From contig NC_064233.1 in assembly GCF_023101765.2 (NCBI RefSeq), positions 7,339,501 to 7,403,500 on the forward strand: DNA of 64,000 bases, read 5' to 3'. The DNA comes from Spodoptera frugiperda (Eukaryota > Arthropoda > Insecta > Lepidoptera > Noctuidae). The notes beneath the pieces are model-generated. The model saw only the letters and a program-made list of their open reading frames with translations, did not search any database and was not told the origin of the DNA. Of the stretch, positions 46,877 to 59,500 are shown in pieces. Made by a program: the position numbers and the translations under genes. The first letter of the stretch is position 1. Every line of letters begins with the position of its first letter.

Positions 46877-47622
46877 TTAAAGAACTTTATTTTAACCTAA
46901 ATTAACCGGTTTATTCGACGAGGGGCATGTCGGTACACGCGTTGAAATATTATTATTGAAATAAGCTGAACAGCGCGCGGCGTTTCTTTGATGTGCGTCG
47001 TATTAACCGGTTTTTATTGCTCTAAACCGGTTAATCCGAAAAAACCTTTATGAAAATACTGTTCCAAATACCGGTTTAAAAAAACCGGTTTCGCGAACGA
47101 AACCCAATGTAAAGGTTTTGCGTACAAGTACATAATAACGGTTTGAAAATTTAACCGGTATCCGAGCCTTGGTGCTATGGTACATTGCTGTGGATGCATT
47201 TGGCTTCCACCAAACATATTCATTGGTACAAATAGCATAGTACTGGAGGAAACTGACTCAACTAAGGTATGATTTTTATACGGATAGATGCGTGCTATGG
47301 TTGCATGCAATGATAGCTGATTTGGATAATGGATGGCTTTCCTACTATTGATACATTACTTACTCGAACTGCACATCTTCTTGGCACAGCTACATAGCTT
47401 AGTATCAGTGAAAACGGTCAGAGACACATCACCAGATGGCTCTGACTATATTTTAAAACGCGCATACGATTTGTTGAATGGGCAACAACTAACGAAAAAC
47501 TATTGCTACCATACAACACTCAGAACCGGAAAAAAAAACCAAATATTTATAAAATAATAAAAAAACCGGTGTCAAAAAAACCTAATAACTAAAATCAATA
47601 AGCGCACGTTTCCACAAAAACA

Positions 47623-47712
47623 AGTGAAATCCCACCAAAAACATTGGGTAAAAAACCAGACTAGACTCCATCGAGACCTGGCTAGTTTTTACATAATGTT
47701 TTTGATGGAATT
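47623..47712. mobile_element. Short MITE related to the foldback element
   Basis: Inverted ends of the form ATCCCACCAAAAACATT and AATGTTTTTGATGGAAT enclose about 50 bp. The terminal sequence is the same as that of the hairpin at 31.8-32.15 kb. Confidence 0.5.
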
Positions 47713-47789
47713 ATAATATTTTACACCTAGATTTTTGTAGGGATTGATACTGGCTATTAAAGAAATCTGTTCCTTTTGGGTAAAAGAGT

Positions 47790-48012
47790 AAAAGTTTATA
47801 AATTTGTGAATATGAGTGGGACCGTCGGTAGAGGACGCCCAGACGGACATATAGCGACCAGATTGGCGATATATTTAAAAAGGGCCAAATTAAAAGTACC
47901 TTTAAGTGACGAGTATGCATGAAAAGAATCAGTTTTTTGTTGACTGTTGATGAAGCGAAAGAGGTGTGTAGTAGCAATTGGCGTTCCATTGTCTCTGCCT
48001 ACCCCCATGGGA
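47790..48012 (+). pseudogene. LINE ORF2 C-terminal relic
   Basis: RPRRTYSDQIGDIFKKGQIK, a stop, then a shifted segment ending SNWRSIVSAYPHG, the same family as 42015-42300. Smaller tails of such elements occur at 35030-35100 and 37755-37800. Confidence 0.6.
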
Positions 48013-48317
48013 GCCATGCTTGGAGTGATACCATAGCCTCACAGAAAACCGATGTGAAACAACTTAGATTTCAATTAAATTGAATTTGACTAGTTGGAAA
48101 CTACCGTATTATATAGTCATAATTATTAATAACTGAATTATAATTAGTATAATTCAATTAGGTACGGATACAATTTTATCCTTCCCTAACCTTACTCAAT
48201 GTTATATTTTTGTAACAACTATCATGAGACATACTCATTGACTGAAAATCACTGTTACCTCATGTATATTAATGGAGATAAGTTCTACTAGTTAAATAAA
48301 ACTAATTCATAAAATTA

Positions 48318-48429
48318 TTGCCCAACTCAAGAATCAAACCCAATACCCTTGTTGGTCAAGTAAACACTTACAAATTCAAGTGTGACTGACCAAACAAAAG
48401 GTATTGGGTTCGATTCTTGAGTTGGGCAA
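48318..48429. repeat. Inverted pair of tRNA-derived SINE fragments
   Basis: Arms 48318-48347 and 48400-48429 match at 29 of 30 positions when inverted. Each contains a box-B-like GGGTTCGATTC (one has A for G). The loop is itself partly self-complementary (TTGGTCA...TGACCAA), so the 112-bp unit forms a long hairpin. Confidence 0.7.
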
Positions 48430-50495
48430 AGGTTTTTGTTTGTTATTTTTCAATCTGTTTATTGCAAGCATTCAAAGAGTAAGTTTTATGGTTATTAGTA
48501 TGGGGAAAAGGCTGGATAATCCCATTAAGTTAGCTTAATAGGCTTAATAGCCAACTTAATGGCTGGTTTACCCTATTTTGAATGGTACTTATAATATAAA
48601 TGGTGAAAAGTGGGTGTTACAGTGTATATGCACCTCTATGAATCGAAAAAAAAGTGAGTGAAGATTTTTATTAATCAAAAGTAATAAACCTAGAGTTCAT
48701 TCAACTTTGACCTCTATTACATAGTCAACATGGTAGACATTGCAATAAAAAAATTGCAACATCTGTTATCAAGTGATAATACACCTTGTTTAAAAGCTTT
48801 AGAGGTGAAAATTGTGTGCAAGCATGCAGATTTGTTATAAAGGGTTGAATGACCTATTTTTTACCCCAGAAGGTTTTATCATCACACTACAAAGAAGTTA
48901 AAAAAAACTTGTTTCTTATTTACAAACAGTAATAACAACAATTTGTATTGGTATTGAACATTTTGAAAAAATACCATGTTTAGAATTGAACTTAAAATGA
49001 GTGATACAGGTTACTGGGTCATTAAAGCTTGTAGGTTTATAACTACAATTTAAAAATGTAAAATATTTCTTTAGTTGCTAAAAAAGTGCATTAAAATCGA
49101 AGGAGTGTTTTGTTTTGGCAGAAATGTGAAAATGCAGAGGTAAGGCAGCTAAAATCGTAATTAAAATGATTCCAAACAACAAAAAACGACGAGAATCCAC
49201 GTAATTACCACTAAAATCATGAACAGACCAATTAAAATACATTATTTGAAGCATGTTTACCCTAATTATTAATCTCATAACATTAGCATTTGCCGCATAC
49301 AACGTTAAATTCCCTTTTTACACAATATCCTACAAATAAACGCCTCGCCGCTAACGGTGGTACGAAAACGTACATAATTCAGCGTCCTAACCTTCTACCG
49401 GCGTTCTAATCACTAGAGTTAACAGCAACAATTAGGTTTTAAGTCATTCCACAACTATACAACGAACAGCGGCGAACACGCTTTCTTAAAAATTACGCTC
49501 TTTTACGCACACCAGACCACAACCAACCGTGCCATATTTATATTATTTTTTTCACACCACCGCTCGTTTCTTCCGCACTAACAATTCAATGGTGATTCTC
49601 AAAGATACAGAGATTCAAAATAAGCCATACGACACCGCGAGAAACTACTGAACATCCTAATAAAGACAACAAAATATACTATGTCCATCTTCTGTTACAC
49701 TGACCTGTTTCTCGTTATTGTAGCATCAGCGGCCCCCAAATACGCTTCCATCAAACATTTAACACTGTACAGAACTTGAAAGTTAACAATAAATGTTTAT
49801 TTCACACAATAATCATTCAGTTTTTGCGATTTTTTTTATTGTGACACTCGCGGGTTGCTGCAGACAGCACAACGCGTTCGCGAGTTTTGAGTGTTGCCAG
49901 TTTTTGAAGTTTACAAACTACTGTTTTTCAAGGTTAGGTAGTAAATAAATAAAAAAAGTATGAAAGTGCGGTATTTAATTTTGACTCAAAAACAAAAAAT
50001 CTTTTGTTGGTCTAAAGAAGCTTTATAATAAATTCAATACTTTATTCTAATGGCTCAAAATCACGCTTTTTCTTATTAGTTGGCTGGTTTTTAGCGACTG
50101 GTCAAAAATATTTTAATGACTTTTTTCGTTATTGTGATCAAAGATTTTACAATAATTATGTTGTATTTACGATAGATTACTACATAAATACCCAATTTTA
50201 TTTTCATTCACTTCATTTTACATGAAATTCATACACGTAGCAAGTGACAAAAAGACTGGTACTCAAATATCCTGTTCAACAACAAAGATATGAAAACCTG
50301 GAACACGACAAACATTTGTTATCTGTACTTTGACAGCTAAATGACGCGTGTTTTGTTTCGATTTCCGAACGAATTTGAAAACGTCATTCTATCCAAACAG
50401 AATCGATATTTTTTCATTCATGATTGAATTACGATAGAATTAATATAATTTAATGAAAATATTGTAATTAGTTAAGTTTATTGTTAAGTAGCACA
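48430..50495. other. AP3S upstream region
   Basis: No exon or large repeat recognised. 49840-49890 has a GC-richer patch (ACACTCGCGGGTTGCTGCAG). The AP3S promoter should lie in the last few hundred bases, but no core element is convincing. Confidence 0.35.
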
Positions 50496-50564
50496 ATGAT
50501 TAAGGCAATATTAGTGTTCAACAATCATGGGAAGCCGAGGCTGTCGAAATTCTACCAATATTTC
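50496..50564 (+). CDS. AP3S: AP3S exon 1
   Basis: Codes for the first 23 residues, the first strand of the longin-like fold. It ends in phase 0 at a GTGAGT donor. The leader upstream (about 50340-50495) is AT-rich and contains an ATCGAT motif near 50402; I see no clear TATA box at a fixed distance. Confidence 0.93.
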
Positions 50565-53500
50565 GTGAGTGAAAGTTTTTTTCTTTATTTTGTGTACAAA
50601 GAAATGCATGGATTATACGCCTACGGTTAGGCTGTAGCTTATTTATATTCAAAACCGGTTACTAACAGATTCTGTCTTGAGATTTTGATGGTCAAATCCG
50701 CATAAAATGTATTGGTAACCTATCAATTTTATTTTTTTCGTTTCACACCCGAGTGGGCGACTATCATTGAGTATTTTAAGTTATATTTGATTAATATGTG
50801 TACATAAGTAGATAACGGGACGTCCGATGCGAATGTTTACATTTATTTCGGTATTTATACGATGCATTTTAAACCGTAAATATGTTGTAGTAAGTCGCAT
50901 TTAATACATGAAATTTTGATGTAATAAAAATACTCGTATGTGGTTTTTCGGACCCTTATTTGCATTTTAAACTTACACAAATATACCTTGATATTTGTGT
51001 ATAAAAATATAATACTAGGTACTTATGCCAGTTTAATCTGAATGGTACTTATTTTTAACGGTTTGATATTTTATTTAATTGTCTAATATTCATGAATAAA
51101 TAGCCATGTTGTACTAGATAATAGACACAATTTTAATGTTTAAATAAATGGCACTTCCGACTCCTACCAGTGGCATCACCCTTTGTTTTTTTTTCTTGAT
51201 GACAACCGAATGTCTAATACAAAGTTGTGGCCTATACTGCCAGTGTCGAATGATTGCCCTTGTTATCAGCATGGAAAGAAGAAAGGCGGAAAGGCATCCA
51301 ATGACTTCACCCTCCTTGGGAGAGGCAAAAAGGAGTGTCAGACTCTTACCGACCATAAACCATCACATTCTTACTCCTGCTTTTCAAGCCATAGCCTTGG
51401 TAAACCTGCTAGGTAGTCCGCAGTTCTAGGTATGAAAAGAATTCCACATGTTACTTTAGGCTGTAATCTAACTAACGATGGCATTTATAATTGTGATTGT
51501 TTATTTTTATGTGAAAGATACATAATCCTATATTAACTACAAGCACTTGTTTACCTACGTAAATATACTGAGAAAAGCTCTACTAGTTTTGAGTCACAGA
51601 GGAACTCTTCCTCAGCATATTTAATAGTTATCAATTAAAAATAGGTCTTAAAGAAAAAGAAATAGAGGTCAATTATTGACAAAAGAACATTCTTATTGAG
51701 TAAATATTGTATTACCTAGTATTAATTCTATAGTAATTAATGAAATATTGCAAATCATTCTTATTTGCATGATAAAAACTGTGTCAAAAACACAACTTGG
51801 TTCAATATTCACACATAATACATATGTATGTATATAATATATGTAGAACTGGATAATCAAGATACAAGTGATTATAATAAATGAACATAAAATTGACAAT
51901 TATATTCAACACTCGCTACTCCCGCGCCATTTCGCCTGCTGCTCGACTCTTATTGATCGTAACGCGATGTTTTGTAGCTTATAACTTTGATATAGATATT
52001 TTTATTCGAATCAGACCAGTAGTTTCGGATATAAGCACAAAGTTTATACTTTGTAAGGTGGGCTTTGGAAGAAGACTTAACATCTTGGTTCACTTTTGAC
52101 AACTTTGCATCAAGACTGCTTGTTGCCACAACTTGTTGAATGTGTGAGTGTACTAATGTCATGTTTGTTAATATTTCAGAATGAAGATATGCAGCAACAG
52201 ATAATAAAGGAGACGTTCCAGCTGGTTTCCAAACGGGACGACAATGTGTGCAATTTCCTTGAAGGGGGAAGGTAATACATTTACTTTGTATATTTATAAT
52301 AGTTATATTTCGAATGCTTTTAGTAGAATGGTCACAAATTAATTAATCTAGCTACCGTTCAAGCTGGGCGTGTTTAGGAACCCCAGTTATAACTTGAAAT
52401 TAATTGAGCTTTATAAAGAGTAGCAAATCGCAAAACAATAAAAATTGCGTGTGCTTTCACGATTAAGTGTTAGCAGCGTGGCATCCACATCCGCGTTATC
52501 TTTACTTACTTTACATTGTTATTCTGATAAAAATAAAACTAAGTTTCTTTAGGAAAGTTGTTTGTAATCATGAGTACAATCTCGTGTTTAAATATCGTTC
52601 ACTAATTACCAGTCACCTTATATTTTAGAATAGGTTTTATTGAAGACAAATAGTGTTTTCGCTTATTCATATATTATTTCTATTGTATAATAAATAAAAA
52701 TAAAACGAATGTTTTTAGCTGTTTCATGAGCTTATTTATATTGTTTCCAGCTTAATAGGTGGCTCGGACTACAAGTTGATATACAGGCACTACGCCACCC
52801 TGTACTTTGTGTTCTGTGTCGACTCCTCGGAGAGCGAGCTGGGCATTCTAGACCTCATCCAGGTAAGGAGATTATTTCTAAAATCACCTATACTTTTTGG
52901 TAAACGAGCAGATGGATCACCTGATTGTAAGCAATCGTCGCCGCCCATGGACACTTGAAACCAGAGGCGTTACAAGTGCTTCGTCGGCCTTTTGCCGGTT
53001 TTTTGTGAGGCCGTGTTATTACTTTAGTCGAGCCGGCCCAGCAATGTTAAAGCATGCTCTCCCACACTAAGATAGCACTAATGTAGCGTGAGGTTCGAAT
53101 TTTTTCCAATCAATGTCACTTAAAAATTGATTTTATGCTTTATTATAAAAATTGCCCTATTGGTTCTAAGATTTTGTGTTATGCCGTGGGTACGTGTAAT
53201 TTCTTTTTATTTTTTTGGGACAAGCCCGCCACAACCACCCATACCGCTGCAACTCCTGTAAGCCAGGATCTACAGTAGATACAACCATGAACATACAATT
53301 TCAAATACACAATACACCCAGACTCGAAACAACAATTAGTGGATCACAAAAAGACTTGTTTCGTGGGAGGATCGTTGCCACTACATTTGGCGAGGTGGCC
53401 GGCTGCCCAGCCGAGGCCGACATTGCATTTATAAAACTTATACTAAAATATTATTTACAGGTATTCGTCGAGACACTAGACAAATGTTTCGAAAACGTGT

Positions 53501-56500
53501 GCGAGTTGGACCTGATCTTCCACGCGGATGCTGCTCATCAGGTGCTGGATGAACTGGTGATGGGAGGCATGGTGCTGCAGACTAACATGGCGGATATACT
53601 GTGCAGGCTACAGGAACAGAACAAGATGCAGAAGGCTGAGGTTAGTCGGAGATATAGCAAGGAGTATTATAATTAGGTTGTTTAGCCACAGAATAAAGGG
53701 GCCAATTTTTAATAAACATAATGTTAGTCGGAGATATAGCAAGGAGTATTATAATTAGGTTGTTCAGTTAAGAACTGATTTTTCAATCGACACGACTTTT
53801 GTTCATATAGTTTCACGACCAGTAGTTCTGGAGATTAGCGCGTTCAAACAAACAAACAAACAAACAAACTCTTCAGCTTTATAATATTAGTATAGATTAG
53901 AGGACTGTCCGATAGAAATTTTGTTTTCTTTATATTGTATTTTATTTCCGGTCTATTTGAAATAAATTATTTTGACTTTGAATTTGACTTATAATACTTG
54001 ACTGTACGATTACTGCGGAAGTGGCTGGGCAACCGGTTAGGTTCTAGTTCCCGCACGGAACAACTCTTTGTGTGATCCACAAATTGTTGTTTCGGGTCTG
54101 GGTGTCATGTATATGTGAACTTGTATGTTTGTAAACGCACCCACGATACAGGAGGAAATCCTAGTGTGGGGCAACGTTAAAAAAATAAATAAAATGGACG
54201 TCAAAAATTGAATATTATTTATCCGGTATAGTTATCTGGTGTTGGAAAAATTGGCCTCTAATAAAAAGCTGTTTAAATCTAAAGTAGTTATTAATAAATA
54301 AAGTTTTATAATTACCAATTTTTTAATGTATTTTTCGGCTATTACTGTTTCGTTTGGCAACTTTCAATAACAGAAATCGATCTGTAAATATATAGGGCCC
54401 CATACAAAATGTATCAATTCTATCTTCACGGTGCTTTTCACTGAATAACTCAGCTCTGAAACTATGTGAGCTATTCCAGTGATACTAAGCTGTGCTAAGA
54501 AGATGCGCAGCTCGAGTATGCGATCTATCTATAGTAGGGAAGCTATCCATAGCACACATCCATAGTACGCATCCATAGCGCGCATCTTTTCATATAAAAA
54601 CATAGCTTAGCTGAGTCTGTTTCCACCAGTGTTAAGCTATGTGTACCAATGAATATGATTGGTGGAAGTCAAACACATCCACAGCAACGTAGCATAGCAC
54701 ATCTCTGGTGGAAAACCACCCCTATTCTTATAATGTCTACTTGACCAACAAGTAATAATTATGAATTATTATTTTTAATTATTTATACACTAGCTACATT
54801 CACGCGGTTCTACCCGCTCTGCTCGGCTCCTATTGATCGTAGCGTGATGTTATATAGTCTATAACCTTTCTTCGATAAATGGACTATACAACACAAAAAG
54901 ATTTTGTTTTTAACTTCAACTAACCTAATCAATATAATATAGCATCATTCTAATTTATTTTTAATGCCCGTCTGGTAGATTATATCGTGTGACGTCCCGA
55001 TTTACTACATTTTATAGAGTAACGTGACGTAACGACCTCCCACTCCTAAAGTTACTCCGTTTTATCTAAGTATTGTAGTCTATTATGACTTAATAATTAT
55101 AAAAAAAAATACGTATCTAATATTTTTTTATTGTCTAACTGACGGACTAATTAGATTTTACATTGTCATACCCTATTTACTACTCTATTTTAGGAAAAAT
55201 AAAACCACGTTAGATTATTATTTACTTATTTATTTTTTCTTTTTAACCCCAACACAAGTGTTATTAACCACTTATTGGGGCTGTTTTGATCACTTGTGTT
55301 ATGTAAATGTAAGAGGCTAATGCCCAAATACTCAAACGCTACTCAATTTTAAGACGCTCTCAAAAATAGTTCTGTCCCTATCAATCTATATACTAATATT
55401 ATAAAGCTGAAGAGTTTGTTTGTTTGTTTGTTTGAACGCGCTAATCTCCGGAACTACTGGTCCGATTTGAATAATTATTTTTGTGTTGAATAGTGCATTT
55501 ATCGAGGAAGGCTATAGGCTATAAAACATCACGCTATGACCAATAGGAGCCAAGCAGAGCGGGTGAAATCGCGCGGAAGTAGCTAGTTCTTTATAAAATG
55601 ACAGAGATAGCACGATATTTAAGTACAACTTAAAATTGAGTAGCGTTTGAGTATTCGGGCGTAAATATAGAAAGTTTTTTTATTTTTTATTAACACTTTA
55701 AACACCATGGGGGTTACCGGTGACAGACGTTAGCGGAGGATTGGCTTTCAACAGTTTTCTATTTGCAGTCAAAGTATTAAGAAATCTAGAAATATGTGCG
55801 TAGATCATAAGTTTGTAGTTTTATGGGTGGTAGGAAGATGTAATACCTTAGCTGTGAAACTATGTGACGGTTTCTACCAATACTAAGGTTTGTAGCGGTG
55901 CGAGGAAGATGCGATGTGTCGATAGTAGGGAAGCCATTCATAGCAAACATCGATAGCACACATCTTTCTACAAAGATATATAGCTTAGCTGAGTCCGTTT
56001 TCTCCAATGCTAAGCTATCTGTACCAATAAATATGATTGGTGGTTGGCCTTCAACAGTTTTCTATTGGCAGTCTAAGACTAAATGATTGTTCTCCTCTTC
56101 AGGCGGGTATATCGGCGGCGCCGGCGCGCGCAGTGTCTGCTGTGAAGAGTATGAACCTGCCGCAACAGCTGCGCGACATGAAGCTGCCCGACCTCCCGCA
56201 GGCTATCAAGGTGAGGATATGGAGACCAGCTCAGATATAGAGCCCTTATTTATACACTTTATTATTATGGGTGACTGATAATTAGTGAACGATATTTAAA
56301 CACGGGATTGTACTCATGGTTACAAACAACTTTCCCGAAGAAACTTCTTTTATATTAATACATACATACATACATACATATCGTCACGCCTTTTATCCCC
56401 GAAGGGGTAGGCAGAGGTGCACATTACGGCACGTAATGCCGCTATACAATGTACACCCACTTTTCACCATTTGTGTTATAAGTCCCATGTAATAGGCGGT

Positions 56501-59500
56501 GAGCCTTTTGCCATATCCTGCACACAATTCCAGACTCCGTGCTACTACCGAGAAATTTTCGAAAATCCGAAAAAAGCCCATATAATACTTTGCCCGACCC
56601 GGGAATCGAACCCAAGATCCCTTGTACGGCAGTCACACTTGCGACCACTCGACGTCTCGAAGTCTAACGAAAGTAGTAACTTTCTCTAAGACTCAATTTC
56701 AGACGAATTTTAAAATAGGTTGGGAGTGGAATATTTCTTTTGGGAGTTATTAAGGTATTATATTTGACTAGCTGTAGCCCGCGACTTCGTCCGAATAGAA
56801 TAATGTCTCCTGAAAGAATATGGGTTTTTGGGTTTTTTTCAAAGTAAAATATTTTCTTAAATAAACGTAGCCTAAGTTACTTCTTAGTACATCAGCTATC
56901 AGGAATCGGTCCAGCCATTTCAGAGATTACCTAGAACAAACAAACAGACAACATTTAATTTTATTTATTAGTGAAGGTAGCTGTGTTCTGGTTAATAGAA
57001 TTGTTATAAAAGATTAATCCGATGCATAAAAGCCATACATATACATTTTACAGTATGGAGATCACTCATATGATTTAAATGAAACTAAAAGTAGTACTCG
57101 TCCACAGAAGCATAATACAACTAAATATTTCAACGAAAACCGAAAATTAAAAAATAAAAGAAATTTTCAAACAAAATTAATAATTAAATTAATCAAGTAT
57201 TAAATTCTGTGTGAACAAACTCCATGTTCCTTGACCACAGAAGAGCTGTAATGTTGTAGGCTATTTTTCTCATTTTTCGTATATCGTTAGCAAAGATGAT
57301 ACCAAAAATGTGGCTTAAATTAAATCAAGAGTTTTCCCCATATATCGACTAACGAAGATATATCGATTAGAAATATCGCGTGAGGTAGATACTCTAAATC
57401 TTCGAAACTCCGGATTTTTCTTTCTTTTTGGTTCCATTTTTTTTTATTTATCATGAATAAAAATATTACAGGACTTTCCAGTTTCGCTGCATTAGGTACA
57501 CAAGAAGATGAAATAATCATATCTACTGAAAAAGTCACAAATTAAAATATACACAAATAAGTATACAAGACTGAAAAATATCTTTTTAAATCATAATCCT
57601 GAAATAAATACAAAGAGGAGATGTCATAACTGGATTTCCCTTTAACATAATGCGTGACTCTTTACGGGGAGCGCGGGACGTTACAAACCACGCCCCCTCT
57701 CTATTTCCCATCTAGCGGTCTCATACTTCAAAAACATCGCCAATTGTCCACATTTTGATGTGCCATTTTCTGAACGCTTATAGTCTATCTACACCTTTTT
57801 CCTTATAACTAGTAAACCCAGCGATCTCGGTTTCGCCGCCAATTATTTTCCCAGTCACTAATTTTTTTCCTGAATTTTCTTTGCTCCTCACGGAGCCCGA
57901 GACCTTTGCAACGAATGCAAAATCATGGAAATCGGTTCGTGCGTTCTGGAGTTCCTGACGCTATACGTCAGGAACTAAAACCAGACTTATTTTTATAGTA
58001 TAGACTAGCAAACCAGGCGAACTCCGTTTCGCCACCAATGATTTTCCATGTCTTCTGGCTTTTCTCTTGATTTTTTGTTTTTTTTTTGCTATAAACCTTA
58101 CAGAACCCGAGACCTTTCCAACGAATGCAAAACCGTGGAAATCGGTTTGTGCATTCTGGAGTTATAGCGTCAGAAAGGAAAACCCGACTTATTTTTATAT
58201 AATAGATATCATTGGGCATTTTGTGTCACAGTGCACAATAATATTATGGCATCTCCTCTTTGTACTTGCTTCATGATTTTAATACATATCTAAATAATAA
58301 AAGAAGTGATATAAAAACGTGCCATTATACAACCGTCCACAATATGATCAAATAGGGTAGATGACTAATTTTTATTTTAATGTCCGTCTTATAGATTATT
58401 TTAAAATATTAGACACGTAATTTTATTTTCTTACAGAAACAAATACTTTCGAAGATATATCGATTTGAAATATCGCGTGACATCACTTCTAGGTTCATTT
58501 TATACGTAGAAATGACGTATTTGCTCCTACTCCTAAACTTTGATTCGTTTTATCTAAGTATTGTTATCTTATATGACAAAATAAAAAAATACGTGTCTAA
58601 TATTGTTTCATTACCTAACTGACGGACTAAATAGATTTTTAATTTTCATACCCCTTCATCATCTCTATTATAATAATGTCGCTGTGGAATTTATATATTT
58701 TCTATAATAATATTAAACATCTACCTCACTTGTTTAAAACTTAAAGTGTTATATTTCTTTATTTTTTTACATGTTTCAGTTGTTATCTAGTTCTTTTCTT
58801 TTTAATAAAACAGTTGTTTCAAATTATTACGTTATTATTTTTTTAACTTTTATCAAAAAACTAACTTAACTCCCAATGTACGAGTAGCTTTAAATAAGAA
58901 TTTAATAACAACGCCATCTACTGGCTACTGGATGGATCAGAGACGAAATTTCTTGCTCTGTTTTTGCAATTAACTATTCGAATTATTTTTTTAAAGGACA
59001 AGTCAAAAATGACTTTATAAATACTAAACTAAAAAGTGACATTTTTGTTAAAAAATTAATTAGGCAATATTCACATTACTCTAATTAAAAGTAAATTACC
59101 GCTGTACTCAGATTCATTCAATGGCTACTTAACCCAGTCCTTAGGAAATGTTTAAGGAACTAAGGAATAGTTTAGGTAATCTCTGAGTGCGACAGTTAAT
59201 GTATAAAACTGAAATAACAATTTTAAACAATTAAAATACATTAAAACAATTTACCGATATGAGAAATGCAATGCAACGCACTTGATTGCTTACCATCCGG
59301 CGCCGATTGCTTACCATCAGGTGATCCGTCTACTCTTTTGTCACCATACCCGTAATAAAAGAGAAATTGAAATCGGTCGTAAGTTTTAGTCTAATAAAAC
59401 TAATTATTTACACAATTATACACCTATAATAAGAATGACTTAAATGTCCTCGTTTTTAGTTAAATACTATTTAAAAACTACATTTTAATTATTATGTTAT

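Larger units (their letters stand above)
45873..47171. mobile_element. Non-autonomous hAT-like element with 8-bp target duplication
   Basis: Both ends are inverted copies of CAAGGCTCGG followed by (A)ACCGGT. The element is flanked on both sides by the same 8 bases, GTGCTATG (45865-45872 and 47172-47179), the duplication length typical of hAT transposons. It is 1299 bp. The subterminal zones are dense in ACCGGTT copies (45882-45935 on the left and about 46905-47155 on the right), a common layout for hAT transposase binding. No transposase is present, and a piggyBac-like element occupies most of the interior. Confidence 0.85.
45858..47420. mobile_element. MITE family M, split by a nested hAT-like element
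   Basis: The outermost of three nested elements. The left end CAGAGATGTGCTATG (45858-45872) is the same terminal repeat seen in the M copies at 9969 and 54710. The body resumes at 47172 and continues to about 47420, with the family's shared blocks TTCCACCAA, CATATTCATTGGTAC and TAGCTTAGTATC. M elements in this window share inverted ends of the form AGAGATGTGCTATG. Confidence 0.7.

Noticed and set aside
53215..53676. 153-codon ORF on +
   Set aside because: It joins a reversed SINE (53217-53432) to AP3S exon 4 and reads into intron 4. Only the exon 4 part is coding.
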